64,000 nucleotides of DNA from JBDTVS01 sp040007095 (GTDB lineage Bacteria; Acidobacteriota; Vicinamibacteria; Vicinamibacterales; CAVVIG01), in NCBI GenBank assembly GCA_040007095.1, contig JBDTVS010000018.1, forward strand, positions 7,862 through 71,861. Direction: 5' to 3'. The notes beneath the pieces were generated by a model, which made no database searches, was not told the origin of the DNA, and saw nothing but the letters and a program-made list of their open reading frames with translations. Below are positions 21,098 to 31,149 of this stretch, piece after piece; within the stretch, counting starts at the first letter, position 1, and each line of letters starts with the position of its first letter. Position numbers and translations under genes: made by a program.

Positions 21098-24000
21098 GCT
21101 TCTGGTGAGAAAGAATTGGATCGCCGGCGTGATGATCAGCGACAGCAGCATCGAGATCAACAATCCCCCGATGACCGCGATCGCCAGCGGCTGAAGCATC
21201 TGCGAACCCGCGCCCAGGGCGAGCGCCAACGGCAGCATGCCTGCCACGGCCGCCAGCGCGGTCATCACGATCGGCCGCAGCCGGCGACGGCCGGCCTGAA
21301 TGATGGCGTCTTCGGCCGAAAATCCCGCGGCCCGGAATTTCTCGTTGGCGTCCAGCAACAGGATGCCGTTCTTGGCGACAATGCCGATGACCATGATCAA
21401 TCCCATGAACGAGGACACATTGAACGTGGTCCGGGTCGCCAGCAGCGCCAGGAATACACCGGACGTTGAAAGGATCGCCGACGACAGGATGGCCACCGGC
21501 GCGGTGAACGAACGGAATTCGAACAGCAGCACGAGAAACACCAGGACCACCGCCAGCACGAGAACCCGAGCGAGATCGTTGAACGATTTCTGCTGCTCCT
21601 GGTAGGTTCCGCCGTACTCCACGCGAACCGAAGAAGGCACCTTCAGATCGGCGACGGCCTTCTGCACCGCGGCGATACCAGTCCCGAGATCCACGCCTTC
21701 GAGGCGGGCCGTCACTTCGACTTCGCGCTGCAGATTCTCGCGGCGTACTTCGGTCTGGCCGGCAAGCTCCTCGACCGTCGCCAAACTATCGAGCGTGGCC
21801 GTTCCCCCGGACGAGTTGACGAGCATCGCGTGCTTCATCGCCTCGAGCGAGGACCGATCGGCGGCCGGAAAACGGACCCGCAGCGTGTGCGGGCGCTCGT
21901 TGACGATCACCGGCGCCGTCGCGGGCTCACCCTCGATGATCGCCGTAGCGACGATGCCGAGATCCTCGGCGGTAAATCCGGCCCGCGCCGCACTCTGAAG
22001 ATTGACGGTGAATTGCACGGCCGGTCCGCTCGTAGTCTTCTCGATACCGTCCTCGACGTCGACGACCGGCTTCTTGCCGGCGATCGACACCTTCTCAAGC
22101 GCCTCCGCCACTTGCGGCGCCCAACTGCTCAACAACTCAGGATCCGGTGAAAACAACTTCACCACGACGGGCTCGGGCGCGCCGGTCAAATCCCCGATCA
22201 TGTCCTGGAGCACTTGAATGAACTCGACGTCGAGCACCGGTTGCGCCGCCTTGACCTTCGCCCGGACGTCACTGATGACGTCGTCGACGCCCCGGCGACG
22301 CGGTTGTTTCAGCTTGACGGCGATATCGCCGGTATTGGGTTCGGTGACCGCTGCCAGACCCAGTTCCAAGCCGGTGCGCCGGGAGGTGCTCTCGACTTCT
22401 GGAACGGCTCGCAGGATGTTCTCGACCTCGCCAAGGACGCGGTTCGTCTCGTCGAGAGAACTGCCCGGCGGCATCACGTAGTCGAGGACAAACCCGCCTT
22501 CGTCGAACGCCGGCAGCAGGTCGCTGCCGAGCGCTCGATAAGAGAAATAGGAGGCGACAATCAACCCGGCGCAGAGCAGCACCAGCCCCGCGGGATGCTG
22601 CAACGATCGGCGCATCGAACGTTCGTAGACGGTGAGCAACCGGCCGAACCATCCTCCGGCGAGCGACGCTTCTTCGGCCGCCATCATGCGCCGCACTCGG
22701 GCTGTCGGCGAATCGTCGGCCGCTCCCGCTGCTACCTCCGGCGCGCCGGCGCGTGCGTGCTCCGACGCGCCCTTGCCTCGCCGGATCAGGCGCGTGCTCA
22801 AGTTGCTGGTCCAGACGAGCGCGAGCACCAGCGAGGTCAGGAGCGCGACGCTCATGGCGATCGCCAGCGCCCGGAAAAACGTCCCCGTCACGCCGGTGAT
22901 GGTGATGAGCGGCAGGAACACCACGATCGGCGTCAGGGTGGATCCAATCAGCGGGACGGTCAGTTCCTGGAGCGCGCTCGCCGTCGCCTGCAGTGGCCCT
23001 TCGCCGGCGTCCCGGTGCAACACGATGTTCTCGACCACCACGATCTTGTCGTCGATGACCAGTCCGACTGCAGCGGCGAGGCCGCCGAGCGTCATCAGGT
23101 TGAAGCTCTGGCCGAGGATCTTCATCGCGATGAACGTCACCACCATCGTCACGGGCACCACCAGCCCGGTCATGACGGCCGTGCCCCAATCGCGCAGAAA
23201 CAGCCAGATGATCAGCCCGGCCAGGAACAGCCCGATGACGATCGCGTCGCGAACGCTGGCGATCGACTCGGTCACGATGTTGGATTGGTCGTAGAAGGGA
23301 CGCATCTCGACGCCCGACGGCAGCGTCGGCCGGATGTCCGCCATCTCGCGATGGACTTCGTCCGCGACCTGAACGGTGTTGCTGTCCGGCTGCCGGTTCA
23401 CGCTCAGCAGCACGGCCGGCTTGCCGTTCGCGCTGACCGACGTATAGATCGGCGCCACGGCCGCTGCGACGTCGCCGATGTCCTGCACGCGAACCGGCAG
23501 GTTGTTGACGCTCTTGACGACGATGTTGCCGATGTCGTCGAGGCCGTGAACCTGGGCCGTGACCAGGCCGAGAAACAGTTGATGGTTGCGATTCAGCAGT
23601 CCCGGCGAGTCGATGATGTTGGTGTGGTTGATGGCCGCCAGGACGTCCGACACCGACACCCGCGCGCGCAGCATGCGCGACGGATCGACCGTGACATGGA
23701 ACTCCGGCTCCTGCCCGCCCTGGATGAGGACGCCGGCGACACCGCTCAAGCGATTCAGCCGTGGCTTGATGTCGTAGGTCGCCAGTTCCCACAGCTGCGT
23801 TTGCGGCACGGTGGCGGAGGTCAGGCTGTAACCGATGATCGGAAAACTCGCGAAGTCGAGACGATGGGTCTGGATTTTGGCGGTGGCGGGAAGACTGCTC
23901 TGGATGCGCGAGATCGCGGCGTCGACCAGTTGCAGCGTCTCCAGCATGTCGACGTTCCAATTGAAGAAGAGGTTGACCTCCGCGGATCCGCGGCTCGTGA

Positions 24001-24268
24001 CCGACCGCACGTCGTCGAGGCCGGGGACCGTCCGGATCGCCTCCTCGATCCGTCGCGTGATGGTCACCTCCATCTGCTCGATCGGCATCACGCCGTTGTC
24101 GACCCCGACGATGATGCGGGGAAAATTCGTCGTCGGAAAGACCGCCACCGGCAGGCTCAGGGCTTGATAGATTCCGACAATGGTCAGCACGCCGATGAGC
24201 GCGATGATCGACTGTGAGTGGCGCGCGAACCAATAGTGCTCGGGTCGTTCGTCGGAGATGCTGGACAT
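21095..24268 (-). CDS. RND efflux permease
   Basis: 1057 residues, the normal size for an inner-membrane RND pump with twelve helices and two large periplasmic loops. The proton-relay pair is Asp406-Asp407 in VGLVIDDKIVVVENI; the residue after the pair is Lys where most HAE pumps have Ala. It opens with HYWFARHSQSIIALIGVLTIVG and ends in typical TM11-12 sequence. It lies 22 bases downstream of an adaptor gene and in one operon with a TolC-like channel. Export of hydrophobic or amphiphilic drugs fits best; a heavy-metal CusA signature was not seen. Confidence 0.93.
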   Translation of the reverse strand: MSSISDERPEHYWFARHSQSIIALIGVLTIVGIYQALSLPVAVFPTTNFPRIIVGVDNGVMPIEQMEVTITRRIEEAIRTVPGLDDVRSVTSRGSAEVNLFFNWNVDMLETLQLVDAAISRIQSSLPATAKIQTHRLDFASFPIIGYSLTSATVPQTQLWELATYDIKPRLNRLSGVAGVLIQGGQEPEFHVTVDPSRMLRARVSVSDVLAAINHTNIIDSPGLLNRNHQLFLGLVTAQVHGLDDIGNIVVKSVNNLPVRVQDIGDVAAAVAPIYTSVSANGKPAVLLSVNRQPDSNTVQVADEVHREMADIRPTLPSGVEMRPFYDQSNIVTESIASVRDAIVIGLFLAGLIIWLFLRDWGTAVMTGLVVPVTMVVTFIAMKILGQSFNLMTLGGLAAAVGLVIDDKIVVVENIVLHRDAGEGPLQATASALQELTVPLIGSTLTPIVVFLPLITITGVTGTFFRALAIAMSVALLTSLVLALVWTSNLSTRLIRRGKGASEHARAGAPEVAAGAADDSPTARVRRMMAAEEASLAGGWFGRLLTVYERSMRRSLQHPAGLVLLCAGLIVASYFSYRALGSDLLPAFDEGGFVLDYVMPPGSSLDETNRVLGEVENILRAVPEVESTSRRTGLELGLAAVTEPNTGDIAVKLKQPRRRGVDDVISDVRAKVKAAQPVLDVEFIQVLQDMIGDLTGAPEPVVVKLFSPDPELLSSWAPQVAEALEKVSIAGKKPVVDVEDGIEKTTSGPAVQFTVNLQSAARAGFTAEDLGIVATAIIEGEPATAPVIVNERPHTLRVRFPAADRSSLEAMKHAMLVNSSGGTATLDSLATVEELAGQTEVRRENLQREVEVTARLEGVDLGTGIAAVQKAVADLKVPSSVRVEYGGTYQEQQKSFNDLARVLVLAVVLVFLVLLFEFRSFTAPVAILSSAILSTSGVFLALLATRTTFNVSSFMGLIMVIGIVAKNGILLLDANEKFRAAGFSAEDAIIQAGRRRLRPIVMTALAAVAGMLPLALALGAGSQMLQPLAIAVIGGLLISMLLSLIITPAIQFFLTRS

Positions 24269-24290
24269 AAGGCGGGGGTTGGGCGCCGAC

Positions 24291-25568
24291 CTACTTCTCT
24301 TCGTCCTCTTTCGGAGGCTGGATGCGCACGCTGGTCTTCTCCAGCACAGCGTCGTCCAACTTGCCCAGTTCGAACGCGCCGATGGTCACCACGCGTTGAC
24401 CGTTCTGAAGCCCGTTGGTTACCTGGACCTTGCCACTGTCGTGGATGCCGAGCGTGACCTCTTCCTTGTGCGGCTTGTTGTCTGAATCAATCACGATGAC
24501 AGTCGTGGATCCCGACGAGCCCGTGAGGACCGCGGCCTCGGGAATGACCATCGCGCTCGGCACCGTTCGGGCGACGATCTCCACGCGGTGGTTCGACCCC
24601 GGCTTCAAGCGGCCGTCTTTGTTGGCCACCTGGATCCAGACTTCGACGGTCGTGCCTGTCGCGTCGAGCGCGGGACTGACTTGTGTCACCTTGCCGGGAA
24701 TGGGGGCGCCGTCCGGCCCAATCAGATTCGCGTCCCCTCCCAGTTTCAGCTCGGATGCCTCGCCTGGCGCCAGATGGGCGCGCGCCACGATCTGCGACAG
24801 ATCCATGACGGTCACGATAGGACTGCCGCTCGCCACCGACTCGCCCGTGTACTGCGGGCGATCGGTGACGACGCCGTCGATCGGGCTGGTAATTCGGGCA
24901 TAGCTTAGCTGGGCCTGCGTCGCCTCGTAACGCCCCTTGGCCGCATCGCGCTGCGCGGTGGCTGCTTTGAGTGCCTGCTCCCTGCCGAATCCCTGAAGAT
25001 CCTGGAGACGCTTTTGTGCCAGCTCATATTGATTGCGGGCCTGACTCAGGTTGACCTGCGCATCGTTGACGTCTCTCTGGGCGATCGCCCCCTCCTTGAA
25101 CAGCCGTTGGCGGTTATCGAAGACCGCCTGTGTCGCATCCAAGGTGTCCTTCGCCACCCGCACGTCGAGCTCCGCTTTCTGTCCCTCCTGCGGCAGCGTC
25201 GCCCTGGCGGTCGTCTGGTATGTCGCCTCGGCCAGTTCGAATGCGGCATGACTCTCCTTTGCCGCACCCGTCAGATCCTGGCTCTCGAGCTCGGCGAGCA
25301 GCTGGCCCGCTTGTACATGAGCGCCGCGCTCCACGTAGAAGCGTCTGATTGGCGCTGAAATCTTCGGCGCGATGGCCGCCTGCTGGATGGGGTACAGCAC
25401 GGCATCGGCCCGGACGATTCGCTGAATCTCGGCGCTCAACACCGGCGCGACGTCGACCGTGACGACCGGTACGACGTCCGCCTCTTTCTTTACGGCGCAG
25501 TCGAGCGACATCAGCCCGGCAATCATGCCGGCGACCAACGAACTCGCCCGCCAGAAATTACTCGTCAT
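24291..25568 (-). CDS. HlyD/AcrA-type periplasmic adaptor
   Basis: A 425-residue membrane-fusion protein. The hydrophobic N-terminus (about 8-24) ends in LMSLDC, which may be a non-canonical lipobox or simply an anchor. It has the split lipoyl motif (ERGAHVQAGQLLAELESQDL and later ITSPIDGVVTDRPQYTGESV) around a long helical hairpin (about 95-205), then beta-barrel and membrane-proximal domains. The tail is highly charged. It links the RND pump to the outer-membrane channel encoded upstream. Confidence 0.93.
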   Translation of the reverse strand: MTSNFWRASSLVAGMIAGLMSLDCAVKKEADVVPVVTVDVAPVLSAEIQRIVRADAVLYPIQQAAIAPKISAPIRRFYVERGAHVQAGQLLAELESQDLTGAAKESHAAFELAEATYQTTARATLPQEGQKAELDVRVAKDTLDATQAVFDNRQRLFKEGAIAQRDVNDAQVNLSQARNQYELAQKRLQDLQGFGREQALKAATAQRDAAKGRYEATQAQLSYARITSPIDGVVTDRPQYTGESVASGSPIVTVMDLSQIVARAHLAPGEASELKLGGDANLIGPDGAPIPGKVTQVSPALDATGTTVEVWIQVANKDGRLKPGSNHRVEIVARTVPSAMVIPEAAVLTGSSGSTTVIVIDSDNKPHKEEVTLGIHDSGKVQVTNGLQNGQRVVTIGAFELGKLDDAVLEKTSVRIQPPKEDEEK

Positions 25569-25722
25569 GGCTTATCCGCACTATCGCTGCTTGTGTCCCC
25601 CTGGGCTCTGCACCTTCGTCGATCCCATCCAATGAGCGCATCGCGCTTTGCGTCGGTGAAATCCACCGATGTGCTCGCGGTGAAGTCGGAAGACTCGATG
25701 ACAGAACCTCAATGGTTGGCGC

Positions 25723-27105
25723 TCAGAAATTCCCGGTGACTGTTTGCAGCGACGCCAGCGCCACTCGGTACCGGCTCTCCGCATCGTCATACGCGTTGCG
25801 GGCCTGCACCAGTGTGTTCTGCGCGTCGACCACTTCGAGAGCGGTGGACTCACCGGCCTCATAGCGCAGGTTCGTCAGGCGCAGGCTTTCGGCCGCGAGA
25901 TCGGCGACGTGCCGGACGGTGTCGACCGCGGCACGGGCCGCCACGGCTTCGTTGTACAAGGAGTAGAGGTTCGCGAGCAGCTGGCGCTGCGCCTGGCTCA
26001 CACCCGCCTGCGCCTGTCGCTCTCTCACTTGTGTCTGGCGCAATTTGCTGCGCAAGCCGCCCCAATCCCAAACCGGCACGCTGAAGTTCGCCGTCACGAA
26101 GTAACCCAGGTTCGGCAGCTCGCCAGCTTGGGGCGCCGCGTCCACGACGCTGTGCAAGGCGAACCGGTTCGCCTCGATGCCGTAGTCTGCGTCAACGGCG
26201 ATCGACGGCAGGAACGCGTGCCGCGCGCCGCGAACGTCCTGGCGGGCCACGTCGAGCTCCGCCGCGGCCGCGCGCAGATCTGGATTCTCCCGTGTCGCCA
26301 TGGCCCGGGCCTCCGGAAACGGCGGAAGCGCCGGCGCGGAATTGAGATCGTCGACGACTGAGAAGTGCTCGTTCAGCGTGGGGAACAGCAGAACGGCGAG
26401 GCGCAGGCGGGCATTCTCCATGGCCAGCATCGCGTCCTGGTAGCTTTGCTGTTGCTGCTGGTACTGGATCTCGGCCTTGACGACGTCGCTGCGGGCGACC
26501 TCGCCGAGACGCTGCCGCTGCTGGCTGGTATCGAAAAAGCGTCTGGCCTGAGCGGCCGCTTCCTGGGCCGTCGCATACCGACGCTCGGCGATCACCAGCG
26601 CATAGTAGATTCTGGTCACGGTCACCGCGAGGCCGCGCTGCGCGACCTCGAGACGGGCGTTCGCCAGCACTTCGGCCGCCTCCGCCCGCCGGTACGGCGC
26701 CTTCAACAACGTCTTCGCCGAGATCTCCTGATGCACGACCGCCCAGGATCGAAAGACGTGCACGCCATCGTTGCCGACGAATCGACCACTCGGCAAGACG
26801 TCGTTGCTCTGTGTGCCGAGGTACTGAGTGGTATGGCTGACCGCCGGCAGCAACGAGGCCTTCGCCTGCACGCGATCCTCGCGGGCCGATTCGACGTCGG
26901 CGGCGGCCGAGCGAAACTGGGCGTCGTTCTCCCGGGCGCGCTCGACCGCATCGCGCAGCGTCACGACGAGCGGCGGAGCAGATGGTCCGTCGGGACGCAC
27001 GAGTTGAAGTGGTAGGGAGGCCGCCGCACCCTGCGCAGCGGCCGGCGACGCCGCGATGAGCAGGAACGCGCCGAGGACCAGACTCAATCGAAGTGCCGCG
27101 CTCAT
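25723..27105 (-). CDS. TolC-like outer-membrane efflux channel
   Basis: 460 residues from ATG 27105, with a signal peptide ending SPAAAQ. Two repeats of long helices and beta strands typical of OEP/TolC proteins are visible, including the final DAQNTLVQARNAYDDAESRY helix. The start overlaps the propeller gene stop by four bases (ATGA). A 154-base gap to the adaptor gene shows only minor frames. Co-expression with the adaptor and pump forms a complete tripartite system. Confidence 0.92.
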   Translation of the reverse strand: MSAALRLSLVLGAFLLIAASPAAAQGAAASLPLQLVRPDGPSAPPLVVTLRDAVERARENDAQFRSAAADVESAREDRVQAKASLLPAVSHTTQYLGTQSNDVLPSGRFVGNDGVHVFRSWAVVHQEISAKTLLKAPYRRAEAAEVLANARLEVAQRGLAVTVTRIYYALVIAERRYATAQEAAAQARRFFDTSQQRQRLGEVARSDVVKAEIQYQQQQQSYQDAMLAMENARLRLAVLLFPTLNEHFSVVDDLNSAPALPPFPEARAMATRENPDLRAAAAELDVARQDVRGARHAFLPSIAVDADYGIEANRFALHSVVDAAPQAGELPNLGYFVTANFSVPVWDWGGLRSKLRQTQVRERQAQAGVSQAQRQLLANLYSLYNEAVAARAAVDTVRHVADLAAESLRLTNLRYEAGESTALEVVDAQNTLVQARNAYDDAESRYRVALASLQTVTGNF

Positions 27106-28091
27106 TTTCCGACGACCAGGACCTTGAAGGTATCGGGCAGGAATGTCGGGCGCGCGTTGCCTTGCGCGGGCGCTGTCTTGGCCGTCGGCAAATACAGCTT
27201 GTGGGTCTTCTCGTCGAGGGCGATCGTGCGCGCACCGCGCTCGGTGGCGACGTTCTCCAGCACATCCCATTTGCCGGCCGTTTGTCCGACAATCGTGAGC
27301 GTGCCGTCGCCGTTCGAGCTGAACGCGTAGCCGGGTCCCGGATCGAACGCCGCACCGTCGGAGCCGGCGCCGATCGCCGGCATCGCGACAACTTTTCCGG
27401 AATCGGGATCCGAGATAGCCATCAGCCGGTTGCTGCAGACGGAGAACAGCTTGCGGTTCTTCGCGTCGATGGCGAGGCCCGATGGGCCGTCGCACGGCGC
27501 CAGCGAGTATTTTCTGCTGACCGAGGCTTTGGCCGCGTCGATCTCGACTATCTCGTTGGTGTCCTCGATGTTCACATACACTTTGCCTTTGCCGTCGGCC
27601 ACGGGGAACTCGGGCTTACCCGGGAGCGCGATCGTCGCAACCACCATACCCGTCTTCGCATCGATGGCGGTCGCATTCTTCGAGCGCCCGTTGAAGGTGA
27701 ATACACGGCCCGAGACCGGTTCGTAGCGGATACCATCCGGATTTTCGCCGGTGGGCGCCTGACTGATGGACTTCAAGGTCTTCAGATCGAAGATCGTGAC
27801 GTTATTCGACCGGCCGTTGCTGACGAAGCCTCGATTCAGCTCTGGAGCGATCGCGATGCCGTGTACGCCAGGTGTGTCGGGTATGTCTCCAACGACCCTG
27901 CTCGTATCCAGGTCGACAACCGCGACGTGGGTTGCGTGCGACACGTAGAGCCGCCGAGCGACGCCGTCCACCGTCGCGTAGTCCCAGCCTCCCTCGCCGC
28001 CAAGTTTGACGTCTCCCGTGATGTGATATCCGGTCGTCGCCGCCATGAGCAGCGCCGGCGACAGGAGCGCGAAACACAGCACTCTTCGCAT
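27102..28091 (-). CDS. Secreted YncE-like beta-propeller protein
   Basis: 329 residues from ATG 28091, preceded by a perfect GGAGG. The signal peptide is MRRVLCFALLSPALLMAA. The rest is a repeated propeller pattern with units such as LYVSHATHVAVVDLDTSRV, GFVSNGRSNNVTIFDLKTL and VYVNIEDTNEIVEID, as in YncE/surface-layer-type seven-bladed propellers. It leads the efflux operon and overlaps the TolC-like gene by four bases, so a periplasmic sensing or binding role in efflux is suggested but not shown. Confidence 0.88.
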   Translation of the reverse strand: MRRVLCFALLSPALLMAATTGYHITGDVKLGGEGGWDYATVDGVARRLYVSHATHVAVVDLDTSRVVGDIPDTPGVHGIAIAPELNRGFVSNGRSNNVTIFDLKTLKSISQAPTGENPDGIRYEPVSGRVFTFNGRSKNATAIDAKTGMVVATIALPGKPEFPVADGKGKVYVNIEDTNEIVEIDAAKASVSRKYSLAPCDGPSGLAIDAKNRKLFSVCSNRLMAISDPDSGKVVAMPAIGAGSDGAAFDPGPGYAFSSNGDGTLTIVGQTAGKWDVLENVATERGARTIALDEKTHKLYLPTAKTAPAQGNARPTFLPDTFKVLVVGK

Positions 28092-28313
28092 ATGACCTCC
28101 ACAGAGTTGGTTGAGGCTCCGCTCAACCGGATCCGACAGTGTAGCAATCTCATCATGAATCGTTGATGAACACTGGGCGGCAGGTTCGGGGGGGTAGCAA
28201 TCGTGGCCGACTGCCTGCACGGCCCGCCGGTGTTCTGATTGCCACGGTGACCGTCAGTGGATACGGCCCAGAGTGCGGGCCAAGCCGGGCTAAGCCAAGG
28301 GCTAAGCCAGGCG

Positions 28314-29165
28314 CTAGGCCGTTCGCGAACGTTTCTGCCCCGCGGCCGCCCGTGTCGACCCCGCGTCCCGATCGGGCTTCTTCTTGGACGCGCTGATCGA
28401 ATCGAGGCTCTTGCGCAGCGCATCCATCAGGTTCACCACTTTTTGCGGCGCCTCCTCTTCCTGTGCGACGATCTCGCGACCCTCGATCTTGGCGTCGATG
28501 ATCTCGCGCAGTCCCACCTGGTAGTCGTCGCGATATTCGGCCAGATCCACGTCGCCTGCGAAGGTGCCGATCACCTGCTGCGCGAGTTTGATCTCGGCCG
28601 GCTTGAGCGTCGCCGGCATCTCGCCCAGTTCCTCGATCGCGGCCATGCTGCGGATCTCGTTGGCATGACGCAGCGTGTACATGATCAGGCCCTGCTCGCG
28701 CGGCTGAACTTTCACCAGGTACTCGCGGCCGTACAAGGCGACCTTGCCGATTCCCGCCTTGCCCTTCATCCCTTCGCGAATCACCGCAAAGGCTTCCTTC
28801 GCCACCGGCCCATCCGGCGCAAGATAGTACGGGCGCTCCAGATAAATCGGATCAATCGCCACGTCGTCGGTGAACTTCTCGAGATTGATCACCCGGGTCG
28901 ACTCGACCCTGACTTTGTCGATGTCCTCATCGCCGACAACCACGTATCGTCCCTTTTCGAACTCGAAGCCCTTGACGATGTCGGTGTTGGGCACTTCGCG
29001 CTGACAGTGGGGGCACCAGCGCTTCTGCTGAATCCGCGTCTGACACTCGGCGTGCAGCTGATTGAAGCTGATGGTGGCTCCGGAGTCAGTGGCTGGGAAC
29101 ACCTTGATCGGGATGTTGACCAGGCTGATCTTGAGATAACCCTTCCAGGTCGGTCGTGCAGCCAT
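28314..29165 (-). CDS. ku: Ku DNA end-binding protein
   Basis: A 283-residue prokaryotic Ku, which encircles broken DNA ends in non-homologous end joining and recruits LigD. Family landmarks are the start RPTWKGYLKISLVNIPIKVF, the CPHCQREV zinc-like pair, YYLAPDG, and IALYGRE-like KVALYGREYLVKVQP. The C-terminus is lysine/arginine-rich (about 255-283), typical of Ku extensions that bind DNA. No ligD is in the window. Short direct repeats GGGCTAAGCCA-like lie just downstream at 28280-28312. Confidence 0.95.
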   Translation of the reverse strand: MAARPTWKGYLKISLVNIPIKVFPATDSGATISFNQLHAECQTRIQQKRWCPHCQREVPNTDIVKGFEFEKGRYVVVGDEDIDKVRVESTRVINLEKFTDDVAIDPIYLERPYYLAPDGPVAKEAFAVIREGMKGKAGIGKVALYGREYLVKVQPREQGLIMYTLRHANEIRSMAAIEELGEMPATLKPAEIKLAQQVIGTFAGDVDLAEYRDDYQVGLREIIDAKIEGREIVAQEEEAPQKVVNLMDALRKSLDSISASKKKPDRDAGSTRAAAGQKRSRTA

Positions 29166-29331
29166 ATCGATTCACATTCCCAGAAAAGCAGCGCCGATCG
29201 CGGTTTCAACCGGAGCAGGCTCTGACACACTGAAGACGCCGATAATCGGTGTAAATTGTAGCGTGGAAATTGATAGACTCGCGTCCTCGAAGTGGTGGGT
29301 CAGTGTCGAGCCGGCACGTCTTGGAGGGAAT

Positions 29332-30396
29332 ATGAAGCGGTTGGGATCGCCCCGATTTGTCCTCGCGGCGGCGTGCCTGGTGGCTGCGGTCACGGGCGCC
29401 CTCGTCGCGGCAGAGCGGTCGTCGAGCGCCATGGCCGACGCGGCCACTGGGTTCGTCGCCAGCCTCACGCCCGATCAACGGCAGAAGGCGGTGTTCCTGT
29501 TCGACTCCGCGGAACGGCTCCACTGGAACTTCATTCCGACTGAGGCCTTCCCGCGCAACGGCTTGACGGTCATGGAAATGAGCGATGCGCAGCGCAAGCA
29601 CGCCCACGAGCTGCTCAAGGCCGGGCTGAGCCAGCGCGGCTACCTCACGGCGACGGCGATCATGGATCTCGAAACGACGCTCGGCGCCCTCGAACAACGC
29701 GCCGAGGCCGCCGGCGGGCGCGGCGAGGGCATGCGCCGCGACCCGGTCCGCTATTTTTTCTCGGTCTTTGGAACGCCCTCCACCAAGTCCACGTGGGGCT
29801 GGCGCGTCGAAGGGCATCACGTCTCGCTGCACTTCACCGTGGTCAACGGCACGCTCGTCGCCAGCTCGCCCTCGTTTTTTGGATCGAATCCGGCGGAGGT
29901 CCGAGAAGGACCGAAGAAGGGACTGCGAATCCTCGCCGACCAGGAAGACACGGCGCGAGCCTTGTTCACCGCGCTCGACGAGAAGCAGCGCGCGAAGGCG
30001 CTCATCCAGGGAATCGCGCTCAACGAGATCGTGACGACCAACAAGGTGGACATCAGTCCGCTGTCGCCGGTCGGGCTGGCGGCGGATGCGATGACGCCGC
30101 CTCAGCGCGAGATGTTGATGAAAGTCATCGACACCTACACGTCGAAGATGGCCGACGACATCGCGGCGGATCGGCTCGCGAAGCTTCGCAAGGCCGGACT
30201 GGAAAAAATTGCCTTTGCCTGGGCCGGCGACGTCGAGCGCGGCAAGAAGCACTACTACCGCATTCAGGGACCGAGCTTCCTCATCGAACACGACAACTCG
30301 CAGAACGACGGCAACCACATCCATTCGATCTGGCGCGATTTCAGCGGGGATTTCGGACGGGATTTGTTGCGAGAGCACATCGCGAGAGCCCACTGA
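29332..30396 (+). CDS. Secreted DUF3500 protein
   Basis: 354 residues from ATG 29332 with a GGAGGG site. The signal peptide runs to about residue 26 (VTGALVAA). The body has DUF3500 hallmarks such as LHWNFIPTEAFPRNGLTVMEM, a WGWRVEGHHVSLHFTVVNG strand set and YYRIQGPSFLIEHDNSQND near the end. Function is unknown; histidine-rich conserved segments suggest a metal or haem-related site but this is inference. It is divergent from ku with about 165 bases between starts. Confidence 0.85.
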   Translation: MKRLGSPRFVLAAACLVAAVTGALVAAERSSSAMADAATGFVASLTPDQRQKAVFLFDSAERLHWNFIPTEAFPRNGLTVMEMSDAQRKHAHELLKAGLSQRGYLTATAIMDLETTLGALEQRAEAAGGRGEGMRRDPVRYFFSVFGTPSTKSTWGWRVEGHHVSLHFTVVNGTLVASSPSFFGSNPAEVREGPKKGLRILADQEDTARALFTALDEKQRAKALIQGIALNEIVTTNKVDISPLSPVGLAADAMTPPQREMLMKVIDTYTSKMADDIAADRLAKLRKAGLEKIAFAWAGDVERGKKHYYRIQGPSFLIEHDNSQNDGNHIHSIWRDFSGDFGRDLLREHIARAH

Positions 30397-30526
30397 TATC
30401 TCTTGCCCTACGCGAAGGCCGGCGCCGGCGACCGAGTCGGCGCGATGCCTTCAACGCTGAGCCTGAAGACCGCCGGAGCAAGCACCGAGGCTGCTCGGTT
30501 CGCGTTTCGCTCGTGATGATCCAGAC

Positions 30527-31135
30527 GTGCCGCCCTACTCAAACGACGACGTCACCGCTGACCATGTGACGCGCGCAGGGACGACCGGTGTCTCCAGCGT
30601 CGCCACATCCCTGACCTCGCGCTTCGCCCCCGACCGCTATCGCCTGATCGCCCTTCTTGGCCGGGGCGGAATGGGCGAGGTCTACCGCGCCGATGACCTC
30701 ACGCTCGATCTGCCCGTCGCGCTGAAGTTTCTGCCCGATCGCATTGCCGCCGGCGACCCGCGACTGCCTCAGTTCCACAACGAACTGCGGATCGCGCGCC
30801 AGGTCTCGCACAAGAACGTGTGCCGCGTCTGCGACCTTGGCGAGTCGGACGGCCGTCGATTTCTGACGATGGAATACGTCGATGGCGAAGACCTGTCGTC
30901 GGATCCCGACCGCTGCCCGGCGTCGGCGCTCACGGTGGCGGCGGCGTTGCCCGGAGCCGACCCGCTGGCCGCGGGAGAAACGCCGTCGCCCGACATGTTG
31001 GCCGCCGCAGGCAAGACCGAAACGCTGAGCGTCAAATGGGGATTGCTGGCCGTCGCCGCCGTCGTCGCCGGCTTGCTGACGTTTGCCGGGATGTCGTCGC
31101 GGACTTCGTTGATCGGACGCGTGCCGCTAGTCTAG
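30527..31135 (+). CDS. Kinase N-lobe-only membrane protein, truncated paralogue of the next gene
   Basis: 202 residues from GTG 30527. Residues 38-124 match the downstream kinase closely: glycine loop LLGRGGMGEVY, ATP-binding Lys67, alpha-C Glu in NELRIARQVSHKNVC, and hinge MEYVDGEDL. The sequence then jumps directly to DPDRCPASALTVAAALPG, which in the neighbour lies 149 codons later. The catalytic loop, DFG, activation segment and most of the C-lobe are gone without a frameshift. A transmembrane helix (about 171-189) remains, and the C-terminal membrane domain is absent. It cannot be an active kinase. It may be a decaying duplicate or a decoy; an intact frame favours recent origin or retained use. 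Confidence 0.85.
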   Translation: MPPYSNDDVTADHVTRAGTTGVSSVATSLTSRFAPDRYRLIALLGRGGMGEVYRADDLTLDLPVALKFLPDRIAAGDPRLPQFHNELRIARQVSHKNVCRVCDLGESDGRRFLTMEYVDGEDLSSDPDRCPASALTVAAALPGADPLAAGETPSPDMLAAAGKTETLSVKWGLLAVAAVVAGLLTFAGMSSRTSLIGRVPLV

Positions 31136-31149
31136 CCCAGAGCTCTGAT

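Noticed and set aside
22214..24217. Plus-strand open frame of 667 codons opposite the RND pump
   Set aside because: Asp/His/Arg-rich composition typical of an antisense shadow; the RND reading has conserved motifs throughout.
24291..25568. Lipoprotein assignment for the efflux adaptor
   Set aside because: SLDC does not match the usual LxxC lipobox with small residues before Cys; left as only a possibility.
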